A DNA stretch of 64,000 nt from Torymus aiolomorphi. Lineage: Eukaryota > Arthropoda > Insecta > Hymenoptera > Torymidae. Each line of letters opens with the position of its first letter. Position 1 is the stretch's first letter. The translations under genes were made by a program, and so were the position numbers. The notes under the pieces were generated by a model that was given only the letters and a program-made list of their open reading frames with translations, made no database searches and was not told where the DNA came from. Location of the stretch: the NCBI GenBank assembly GCA_036365515.1, contig CM070874.1, positions 114,125,235 through 114,189,234 of the forward strand. Reading direction: 5' to 3'. Shown piece after piece: positions 34,990 through 46,059 of this stretch.

Positions 34990-35395
34990 ATTTTCAGACA
35001 TATTCAGGCAATAAGTTACTATGATATTATTACAATTAAAGATAAAAACTTCAATAAGTTGCCTTTTTTTTTGTTTTTTATCCGATCTTAAGGAAATAAA
35101 GCTTATTTTGTTCGTTAAGAAATTTTAGGGGGAGTATCCTTGGGAAAATTTGTGATATGAGTTACAACTTGACTTGCTTTTCTTAAACAAATTGTTATTG
35201 CGCCGTACTGGTAACTCGTATCACAAATTTTCCCATGGATACTCCTCCTGAAATTTCTTAACGAACAAAATAAGCTTTGTTTCGTTTAGATCGGATAAAA
35301 AACAAAAAAAAAATCCGGCAACTTATTAAAGTTTTTGTCTTCACTTGTAAGAATATCATAGTAACTATTGTCTAAATTTGTCTGAAAAAAATTGT
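34990..35395. mobile_element. Palindromic MITE-like inverted repeat
   Basis: Two arms pair: AGTTACTATGATATT with its inverse AATATCATAGTAACT, and TTATCCGATCT with AGATCGGATAA, around the centre near 35190. The outer limits are fuzzy. The internal motif CGGATAAAAAACAAAAAAA is shared with the element at 39772-40437. Confidence 0.6.
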
Positions 35396-37609
35396 TTTAT
35401 GTTCCTTCTAGTATATATTTGTTACATGTACTTACTCTTGGATTATCAAATTAATAAAACATTATTTAAAAATTAAAAATTCTAAGACTGAACAAAATAT
35501 AAATAAGTAGCCTTATACGCCCCGATCAAGTATTCAATTTTCGCGTACACATAGTAAAGACCGCAAAAAAACTATTTATCCAATACCCATAAATAGCCGT
35601 TGAAACACTCAATCGCGGATGTCGAACGGCGCCTGTTCAATTTCCAAACGCGGCGTAAAACAATCCTCATTTCCCGCAGCTGCATTGCCCACAGCGATAA
35701 ATCACATCTCCTGTGCCCAGACCACCGTCGAGTACGTTTGACATGTGGGCACGGCAAAACCACACAAAGCACTAAAATTCACACTGGACGTGCGCGCGCC
35801 GAACTTACATAACTTTTATCCCCAGTTCAATAAGCAGTAAAACGTAACCGCGCGCGTGCGCAGCTTCCTAATACACAACTTTCGCGCACTTTTACAAATG
35901 CCGTGACCGTACTTATATAGCTCTCTAGGTCTGCAGGAAACTGCGCGTTTGAATAAGTTATGAAAATGTTACGCGTAAGAGACACTGCAATCAGGATGCG
36001 AGTAGTACAACGGTGGCGTATTTTTTTGGCGCCGTAAAATCTGCGAATATTTTTTGGCGATAAAACACGTAAGGGGATAATTATTGTGCGTTTGCAGGCG
36101 AGGAGAATTTAGTGGAGTGTTAGGATTGAATCGGCAAGAACGCGCCTTTGTTTGGACCGGAAAGAGTATGTACGGGTTATATGGATAATAGTGTGTCTGA
36201 AGTGACGTAAGGGTGCAGGAATGTTTGGCAAATTGGCGTGAAAATCGGCATTTCGTTTCTTATTCTCATTGTATTAGAAGAGATCAAATTTATACATTAG
36301 ATAGGTTCAGATTTCCATCTTTTTTTTTAAACACAAGTAAAGATTAACATATAGATTAAATTTCAACGAAATTAAGACACGTAAATATTACCATTAGTTG
36401 TGCAAATCATTTATTCATAGATAATAAAACATACGAACTTTTAAATACAAGAACTCATACGATCGCTGTATATACACATACTGTCTTTGAAAACTCTCAG
36501 CGCCAAACTCAAGCTGCCGATAAATCATCGTAATACGATAGCGCGGAAACGCAACTTACATAACCGGCATAATAACGATCCGCGCGCAACCGTAACCCCT
36601 TGCTTTTCATTGTACTTGATTATCGGGGCATGAGGCTTTTATATGTACACCTGCGGTGCGCGTTACACCGTGCACGTATTATATACTCCAGCCACCATGA
36701 CGACGCGTGTGTCTTATCATGCGACGATCGCGCGCAAAAGCTTGCGCGTGTTGATAACGTAATCTAAGGAAGGGAGATTTATTGATTAGTGATTTGTGCA
36801 ATTTTAGGGATTTTCGGACATGTGTTTTTTAAGGTAAATAGGGGGATTCAATGTTGATTGACAGATATTTTTATGTTCGGGGGCTCAAGTTTTAAATTAT
36901 GTATTAAATTTTTTTTTTTTTAATTTTACTTCCATCATAGGTAGATTAGTTTATTACAAAGTCGTAAATAAGAATTTTTTTATTCGACAAGTGAACAAAT
37001 TTTGTTCAAAAACATTCCTGAGCAAAATGCTATTATTGTATGTTAAATTTGAATTACAAGCTGTATAATGGAGCGTCAAGTTAAACGTTTACGAGTGCTT
37101 GTATTCTCGTGAAAACGATAGATAATAACCATCGGTGCATGAAATAACTTTTTTTAAAGAGGTATAGGTATATGTGAACGATACATATTGAATGTTCGTT
37201 AATAACTCAACGTTCTATAAAAACAAAAATGAATTATGATAACGCGAACTTTAAAAGATCATTCCAAACCTGTAACAATTTTCCCCCTGTAACAACAAGT
37301 CGAGATAACAAATCGAGAAAATTCGGCGTACCATTACTTTACCCCACTACGCGCAATATCACGTTATTTAATTCCTTCTCTACATTGTTGCAATCGGCAC
37401 CACAAAAGACTTGCTCTGCCACGGGCTTTGTTCTCTCCGTTATCTTTTTGTCGCGGCTGAATAATATAGGTTTCTTCCATATATTCGCGACCCGCTCGAC
37501 AACTTTCCAGCACACCGTAATGCCATCATGTACGCGCGCACCCTCGTCTCGGGCGGCTAAGTTGTGGATATAATGCGTATTATTATAGCTGGATTCGCAT
37601 TGGCGCGCG
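35396..37609. other. Non-coding DNA with GC-rich islands
   Basis: No supported gene. GC-richer patches at about 35580-35900 and 36530-36760 contain GCGCGCGTGCGC-type strings; short ORFs there overlap on both strands and lack motifs. Confidence 0.35.
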
Positions 37610-37848
37610 TATATGAGGATATTTTTTTTGTCCACACTTAGAGGGTTCAAAAAATTAAAAAAAAATTTGAAGGTACACCTTCGCGACAAGTTTCTTCTCA
37701 TTCTATAGGTCATAAAATATACGAAAAAAACTCGTGAACATTAGAAAACGGTCTTGTGACACCGTTTTAGAAAAAAAACTATTTTTCTTATTCATCATTT
37801 TTGGTAATTCTTCACGATTTTCAAATGCACGTAACTTTGCGTAGAACC

Positions 37849-38133
37849 ATATAAAATTGGACGATAGGGAGGGTCAACCCTTCAAAAATAAACACAAAAA
37901 CACAACACTTCACATTCTATATTCCAACGTTTCGCTGAACCTTGTTGTCAGCCTCATCAGGGAAAAAACTAATCTCAACAACATGTCAACCAGATAATTA
38001 TAAAATTATTTAGTAGTAACAACTACATTGTCAAAAAGTAGAAAGCCACATTGTCTCACTCACAGATGACTGAAATTCTCCATCGTCCAATTTTATATGT
38101 TTCAAATAATGGAGGGTGGTCATAATACGTATA
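37849..38133 (-). mobile_element. 285-bp insert with 13-bp target duplication, Penelope-like fragment
   Basis: The host element's TTTGCGTAGAACC occurs on both sides (37836-37848 and 38134-38146), so this is a clean insertion. The insert begins ATATAAAATTGGACGAT, and the exact inverse ATCGTCCAATTTTATAT lies at about 38082-38098. It contains a hammerhead-like core at 37924-37962 that resembles the one next to the Penelope-like remnant at 53 kb. Confidence 0.6.
37924..37962 (-). ncRNA. Hammerhead-ribozyme-like core
   Basis: On the minus strand the order is CCCTGATGAG, a 5-bp stem GCTGA/TCAGC with a nine-base loop, then GAAACGTTGG. CUGAUGA and GAAA are the conserved hammerhead core boxes around stem II. 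One extra G lies between box 1 and the stem, and I could not identify stems I and III with a cleavage site, so activity is uncertain. Hammerhead motifs are known from Penelope-like elements. Confidence 0.42.
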
Positions 38134-38489
38134 TTTGCGTAGAACCTACCGATTTTAACGATCTTTAGCTTAAATTAAACCTCTTTTCTTCTACTTTAAT
38201 CGCTTTTTTGTGGAATTTTTGTTGGCCTATTTAAAAGTTTGCTATTGGCTCATCATCATCAGTGACTACTTTTCGTCCATTTTTCCCATGTTAAATTTCC
38301 ATAAGAAAAATGTTGTTTTTTCTACAACGGCCGGTATTACAAGACCGTTTTCTAATGTTCACGAGTTTTTTCGTATATTTTATGACCTATAGAATGAGAA
38401 GATATTTGTCGCGAAGGTGTGCCTTCAAATTTTTTTTTTTAATTTTTCGAGCCCTCCAAGTGTGGACAAAAAAAATCTATCCTCATATA

Positions 38490-39771
38490 AGCAATTGTTT
38501 GCGTGGTTTCCTTCTTTTTTTTGCGGGAGATGGATAAGTAGTCGCAGGTAAGAAGTGTAGTGGGGCAGGTTGGAATGATATAATAATGATAATTTGCAGG
38601 AATTCGAGGGAATGTTTTGTTACCGGTTAGGTAATTGGTGGGATGTAAGGATCGGCCTTGGATCAATTGAATAATATTTAATTGTTGAAAGAAAGTAATC
38701 GTAGTGGTTTATGAATTCTTGTGTAATGTTACTAAATTGATTGCAAGTTCCACATATGTTTTACATTTTTTTTTTTTTTTTTTAGCAAACAAGTTTAGCT
38801 TGAAATATTTCGCTCTTTTATATTCGAGTATGTTACTTCGAATATTTTGAAACTTAGAAAATAAAAAGAAATTTTAGTTATTCATTCATGCATTATCATA
38901 AACCAGGAAAAGCCTTTATTCGCGGTTAAGCTATAATGAGCAGTGAAAAAAAAAACGCTGAATTTCACTTATGCAAAATTTCAACACGTGCCCAGGACGC
39001 GTGAAAATATTCACGACTCGACGGGAAATTGGTCTATTTCAATTTCCTCGCCACACCGTGCAATCCAACTTCATCCCAATCACCACGCGCCCGGCAATAA
39101 ATGCGCTAAGTCCTCTCCGAAAAAATCTCGCTATTTTGCATATCGATTGTATAACACATTTGTTATTGTCCGTTACATAAAGTCGATTAGAGCGATTCAG
39201 GAAGACAGACCAGCACACGCGAAATAAGTCACTTTTCTCAGAGAGGTGAGATATAATGGGTTAGTATCGATTTGTGGACCGCGCGCGCATTTTGTCGCCT
39301 GTCGGCCAATTTGTCAGACACCGGCGAGACGCGGGGACAGAGTGTCGGCTCGGTTGCGGAATTGATTAATGGCGCTCGAGTTTCGGTGATATTGGAGCGA
39401 TAAGAAAAGGAGAGCGTTAAAAAAAGATTGCTATAGTAGCGAAAAAGCTTGTTGTAAAAGTGATTTTTATTGCTAGTAAAATAAAACGAATTCGGATGGC
39501 TGTTTTAACCACATAAATATTTCTGTACATATAATCAAATAAGTTTACAACGTTAACAATCCATTTTGATACAGTAATCTCTTGAGTCATTGTAGTAGCA
39601 AACTCAAATTGCTATTCCAATCAATTTTGTTACTGCAATGAATATGACATCTATCTGCAATTATTATAGGTTATAATGAGAATGATTTTTTTTTACTTGC
39701 ACAGAGAATAAAAGGAAAAGAGATGGAATTGAAAAAAGTAATATGTAAAAAGTAAATTTTGCATAACTTAA
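38490..39771. other. Non-coding DNA with a GC-richer patch
   Basis: No supported gene. A CpG-rich patch lies at about 38980-39400 (CCGCGCGCGC, GGCGAGACGCGGGG). Confidence 0.35.
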
Positions 39772-40437
39772 GGTAGTTCCTCATCCCGAAAAGATGTTAT
39801 TGGGAAATAATTTTTTTTATGATTTGTCCGAATCTGATCAAATAAGGAATAGTTTAGGCGCTAGGAAAAAAATTTTTTTGAACAAAAACTGTATTGGCAA
39901 GTGTAGATTTTATCGGTTTAAAAAAATATCAATTATAAATACGGAAATCTCGTTGGTTTTTCATGCAATTTTAATGAGTAAGCGCTCATTCGATTCCTTG
40001 AGCATTTTTATATGGTGTTACAGAGGAAAAATTTCGCAAATATTCGATGACTCCACAACTATTAACAATTAACCTATTAACTCCACACTATTAACCTTAC
40101 AGACTAATTTGTATAAACTATAGTCTGTTACGCCGTACGTATAAAATATTTCCAAAATTTTTCCTCGGCAACTCCATATAAAATTGTTTAAGGAATCGAA
40201 TGAACCTTTATTCATTAAAATCGGATGAAAAACAAAAAAAAATCCCGTATTTACTCAATACTTTTTAAAACCAATACTTAATACCAACACTTGCAAATAC
40301 AATTTTAACTCGAAAAATTTTTTTCTAACGCCCAAACTATTCCTCATTTACATCTATCGTTACTCGTTTGATCAGATTCGACTAAACAATAACAAAAATT
40401 ATTTTCCAACGAGTCGTTTTCGGGGTGAGGAACTATC
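39772..40437. mobile_element. TTAA-flanked inverted-repeat element
   Basis: GGTAGTTCCTCATCCCGAAAA and TTTTCGGGGTGAGGAACTATC are inverse ends, with TTAA immediately outside each (39768-39771 and 40438-40441). The arms continue inward (GTCCGAATCTGATCAAA, AAAAATTTTT...) over 300 bp. Non-autonomous. Confidence 0.75.
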
Positions 40438-41554
40438 TTAATATACTTTTTCATAGCAAAAGAAATTTAGAAATATGATTAAAAATCTTTACTAACGAAT
40501 TTATTAAAAATTTAATTTAATATTAATTTAATATTATTTAAAACATTTTTCGTAACAATATAAAAATTTCTGTCTTTAAATTTATCAATAACATCATTGG
40601 GCATTATCCACCTACGTAAGAGGTTAGATACATATTCGACGCTCATGGTGCTGAATTGACATTGCAATATTTTTTTGTTAATGTTACTATATGTGTAGGG
40701 GTTAGCATAGCAACCAAAATGGTTGCTCTAACGATTTTCTATTGCTAGACAAAGCAAGGTAATATATCGTATGCATGCTCGTTCTTTCAACGAGCAATTG
40801 TGATTGTAACAGCGATTTAGTTCGCTATACAGAACAGCGAATTTCAGGCATTTAACAGTGCATTTTTATTGCTCAAATTTAAACTTTCATAGCTTTGGAA
40901 CGAATTAATATTTGTTAATTCCGAAAAAAGCAAAATCGTTTTCTCTACTTTTATTTCCTCTTCTTGAAATAGTTTTTAAGACTTTGCTAGAATAAATGGT
41001 GACTGTTTGAAGAGGCTTTTTTAAAAGACTTTTAAAAAAAAAAACAAAAAATGTCCATAACTCAAGTTTTTTGGAGCGTTAGGGTCTAATATTGCAGCTT
41101 TCTTTACGTTTCTCCGTCCAAAAACATATCCTAAAGTTTGAGCCGAATCCGTGATTCGGATCCCTGACACTCGCCTGGTTAATCATGCTAAATACACTTT
41201 ATTTATAATACATTGATTATCTCTATCATTTTAACTAAATAAATCACATTACAATTATGGCTTTTTTTTAAATTACCGGTAACCTCTTCATTCAGCACTG
41301 CTTTGACTAGGGAGCCGCGTTCGAATCACCTTAAAACAGGATTCTTACATCGTATAAAACTTGATACTAGGAAAATGGTAATAGAACCAGAAAACTGGTA
41401 GATAAGTACATTATAACATTCCACAGTTTTCTCAAATGGTATAATTTATATTAATTAGAAAATGAACGTGCTAACGGAATATCACAGACTTAGTCCTAGC
41501 GTGATGTAAAGTTTGCTACTAAAAAAAACTTAAGATTTTTTATCGTAATTATAA

Positions 41555-41809
41555 CCCTGGTAGAAACGTTAACCATAAGTTAGCTATTTTTGAGTTAACT
41601 TTATGGCTAAAAACGTAGATAGCTTGTTATTTCATGATTATGTACCAATCAGACATAAACTATGGTATTTACACTTCATAAAATGAGTATTTTAAGTAAT
41701 AGTAAAACTTTCAGATGAATTATATTACTTTTGTAGGATGATGTTGGCTAAAAATGCTTCCATCTAATTAACGCGTTAGCTATAAAATATAGTTAATTTT
41801 CTACCAGGG
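41555..41809. mobile_element. CCCTGG-ended MITE
   Basis: CCCTGGTAGAAA and TTTCTACCAGGG are perfect inverse ends with AA on both flanks. Length 255 bp. It belongs to the same terminal-sequence family as 33041-33617 and the elements at 97-2527. Confidence 0.65.
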
Positions 41810-43390
41810 AAAATTATAATAATAAAAGTTTATCAATTGTTATTGTTAGCTAATTATAAAAATATCGTTAAAATTTCGATTTAATTTTAATTCTACATTA
41901 GTATTTGCAAAGAAAGAATTCATAAAAATGGAAATATCTTTGTGGAATTATTTAGATTTTAAATATATGAGAAAAATAGTAGGTCAACCAATATTTAAAG
42001 AGTTATTATGAAATGTTTACAAAGCTAACGTAATAAACTGTATATTTATTTCCCGATATTATGTTTGCACGTTAAAGTATAATCATATATCCATTAAATA
42101 ATTCTAAGTAACGCAATAACATCGCAATGCGAAAAAAATTGACAGCAGCCGACCCACAACAATCGCTTAAATAACGACCTAATCAATTTAAAGATTTCAC
42201 TTAATTATCAATTCCTGATAACGATAAGTATTCCCCTCAGCATCGGAAGCTACATACTCAATATTAGCTATATAAATAGCCCTCATTAATAATCAAACAC
42301 ATGTACCCGTAGTACGATCAAAACCTTACGGAAATCAATTAACCCAAGATAAACATTTACACGCGCACGCATAGACACATGTAATTTCTACCTCGATCCG
42401 GATAAAATATTTCGACCTCATATTTACGATGTCATAGCCGAAAAAAGTCCACCGCGAATTATATAACACGCCGCAATACACTTTGCGCAACTCTCGCGCC
42501 CATATAATATACGCACTTATCTTCTCGCACGTGCGCGTACTTTTGGTCGCGCCTCGTAAATTTTTACACTAATTGCCACTTTTCTCTCGCACTCTCTCAT
42601 TTGCTTTTTAAAAGCGCGACCAAAACGCACGCGCGATGCAAATTCGACGGAGTCGCGCGTGCGATTCCTCAGATTCGCGAAAACACGGCAGCGTGTGTAT
42701 AGTATCGGCTTATGTAAGCGGATAACCCGAGTGAACGCGCGCTCGCTCGCCCAATTCCGAGATAATAATGAGCTGTAATGCGATCATGTCGGCTCGTCGT
42801 GAATTGCAGTGTATACGGGAGAGGGAGAGGGTCATTTTTGAAATGTCAATTATTAGACGGCCGAGTTAGATTGCGCGCGCTTTCTAATCCCGCGTCGTCC
42901 TGTCTGTCGAGGATTTCGTGTATACAGTTGTAGTGTGGTGCTGTTGGCTTTTGGGATTTTTGGTGAGATTTTGGTCGATTTACTTTTATAAATATATTTT
43001 AGATGAAATTTTATACGAAGTAGACGTAGATTACCAAACTATAGTGATTTGAGGCAATTAGGTTTTAATGTCAAAATAGATGCAATACCATTGATATATA
43101 AATATAGATATAAATGTCAGAATGTATTTAATGCGATAATTTTAGGTCTAATTACAGCTTCAGAATCATTTATATTATTAATTACTCGGATTATTTTTTT
43201 AACTATTTTTTACTACAAGCGAGAATAAACATTTAACGAGGAGTTTTTAATTATTTTATATAAAATAATGAAATAACATATTTCATATCGTATTGACTTT
43301 AATTACTATTAAACATGATAAACATTAATATAATTAGTGCGAAATAAAACGAGAATAAGAATTGTCAGAATTCATGTTTTTTATATATAA

Positions 43391-43771
43391 AGTAACTTGA
43401 GGTAATTCGCCCACCTTCAGTGGACACTTTTTTGTATGCTTCTGCAAGCATGTTTAGAAAAAACTGTTAAAGAGACATCAAAATATATAGTAAAAGGAAC
43501 AAAGGAACAAATTAAGGACGCCCTAGGAGTGATATTGATTTAATATGAAACCAAATTGTAAAAAGATCGTTTTTACTATGCTCCGTCATGTTTCGTTAAT
43601 TCGGCCAATCCCTTAGCATATGTAGCTAGCACAGCTACTTTTCGGATTAATTCTCTTGTAAACAAGTGAAAATAATTCGGAAAATTTTGAAAATATAAGT
43701 TCCCATAAAGTGGAGCTGAGGAAATGTGCGTGTGGCCGAATTAGAACTACGGCCGAATTACCTCGAGTTAC
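43391..43771. mobile_element. MITE-like inverted repeat
   Basis: GTAACTTGAGGTAATTCG at the left corresponds to CGAATTACCTCGAGTTAC at the right with one mismatch. The GGCCGAATTA/TTAATTCGGCC motif recurs inside. No ORF. Confidence 0.55.
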
Positions 43772-46059
43772 CTTATTTCTATTCAAGTTTTGTAGAAAGT
43801 AAGAAACTTTTGTATAACTTATTAAAATGTTCTTAGGACAACTATATTTTTCATTCCTTTTTGTGTTTAATTTTTTTCCAACCTAGATTGGAAAATTTTT
43901 CAATGTAGGTTGGATGAATGTAATCGATTGTAGCGAATCGAACTTATACTTGAACAATGTACAATCATTAATTTTTATGAAATCATTCGTCAAGCCTGAA
44001 TGATTTTTGAAATTCCAATACTCCAACAGCTTTCCTAATATGCAAATAACTGCAATATCCGAAGAACAATGCATTTGCATATATATCAGCTATACTAATT
44101 AAAAGTATTACGTGTGAGATCAACTAATGAAAACACGTTTGAAACGTGCGCAATTTCTAAAATTTAATTTACAAACGCAAAAGCGGTATAAAAAGCCTTC
44201 GCGGAACTTTACAAGACAAGTTCTTCGATTTTTTTTAATTAATAGAAAATGAAAATGGTTTCGAATTTAATTACTTCCTGAATCGTTGTGACGAATATTA
44301 ACTGAATATTAACTGAATGTAAATTCAGTATTTCAAGATCATTGATAAATTATGCTATTTAATCGGGTTTGCTAATCGAGTCATACACGTGATCACAAGT
44401 AGTAGGAAAAACTGATAAAATAAGTTCGAATATATTGCAACTATTATTTTCACGTGCGACAGTAATTTTAATTATTTTAACAATGACAGTTCGCGAATTT
44501 CATAATCACAAATCGGTACTGCCGTATAGAAACAAATATTTAAATCAGTAATTATCATGCAATTGATTATACAATTTTGCGCATAAGGTAATTGACGGTA
44601 CGTTTTTACTTATTATTAAGCAATAATTTTAATAAAAGTCGTAAATAATGCTAGTGGGTGATAAAATGTTTTAGAACACGTAATTATTTATTAATCATTA
44701 TACTAACATTAACAAATGTATTATAAACTCTTAGAGTACTAGAAAAATGTTATGGTACAGAACAATTTTTGTATCGTGCAAATTTAAATAGCGTTAAGTA
44801 GAATAACTAACTTGTTTCTATAAAATTTCAAGGTTACGCTAACAATTTGGAATTCTGAAATTTACATTCATAAATGAATACTTAGGGCAATGACATCATG
44901 AGAAGTACTTATGGCTCTTAATTATGTAGTCTCAAAATTTAAGTGGGTTTACTTTGGAATTCAACGAAAAAAGTACTTTTGAAGATTAATATCATATTAT
45001 TTTTTTTTCTAATGCAAAATAAGTTCTATAATATTTTTGTGATCTACTAGTCCAATAATTAATTTAAAATTAAAATTCATAGTTTCTGACAACATCTGTT
45101 ACCACTTTATGATCATTGAATTTGTAAATCCAAATCCATCATACAAACAATCACAACCCACTTGCATCAGCCTCACAATTGAACATATCAACGGTCGCAC
45201 TAAACTCTTTCACCCATGACTTCTATACACGCGCTTGGATCCGATTTTCCGTTTCGTTGATGTAATTGCGCCTTGCCATTTTCCCAAACGTGCTAGTTGC
45301 ACGTGCACAGTGATGATTTACGGCGTGGCGTCTTATATGGAGATAAAAGAAAGTTTTTCTGACACGGAATTTTCTGCTCTTAAAGGACTATTTAACGGAT
45401 TATGGCTACTCAAGTGAGGTGATAGATGGGTGATGTAATGTTAGAGAATGCAGGTGCGGTTCATGTATGGTGAATTTTTGTGTCGAGTTTATTAGTTAGG
45501 GTAGGGGGACATTTTTTAATAAAAGTCGACTGATTTATTTTGGTCTTTCTATTAGTAAAGGAATTTTGGCAGAAACGCTTTTTACAACGGAGCAAGTAGT
45601 TGCTACACAAGTTGTAGTATGTATGAATAATTAATGAGAGCTACCATATGCAAATGTAATTGGTTAGTTGTTAGGTCTAATTAATTTCATTCGGGTATTA
45701 TGAAAATAGTAATTTATTACTAATTGATTTAAAATAAATAACAACAATGGAAATTACTTTTCGAGTATAATATTTTCTTATATCTGTGAATAAATCAAAC
45801 AAAATAACCAAACAACATTTACTTAAATCAAATGGTACAAAATACACAATCACTTTCACAAAATCAGCACTAAAATTAGCTCAAAAACCAATTTCCCTCC
45901 TCAATATCCAATGTCCCGCACGTACCGCTCCTCTGAGAAAAATCCATAAAAAATCCACTTTCCACCCAAAAAAAATCACCTGACTCGCTACACCTTTACA
46001 AACCCACGATTTATGGAACACCTGCTCATCTCCCCTATTGTTCCTTATACAGCGGCGCG

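Larger units (their letters stand above)
37610..38489. mobile_element. Foldback element with an internal insertion
   Basis: The left arm from TATATGAGGATA and the right arm ending TATCCTCATATA pair for about 150 bp, including TGTCCACACTT, AAGGTGTACCTTCGCGACAA and GTTCACGAG...AACATTAG. TA may be the target duplication. The right-hand interior (TTTTCTTCTACTTTAATCGC and following) is homologous to the element at 48563-49363. A 285-bp insert interrupts it at 37849. Confidence 0.7.
40442..46052. other. Long AT-rich region, mostly non-coding
   Basis: Apart from the two MITEs listed separately, I see only GC-rich patches at about 42380-42950 (many GCGCGC motifs) and 45225-45420. If the second SDR gene starts at one of the upstream leader exons, this is its first intron. 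Confidence 0.4.

Noticed and set aside
39794..40072. 92-codon ORF
   Set aside because: Lies in one arm of a TTAA MITE; low-complexity and without homology that I recognise.
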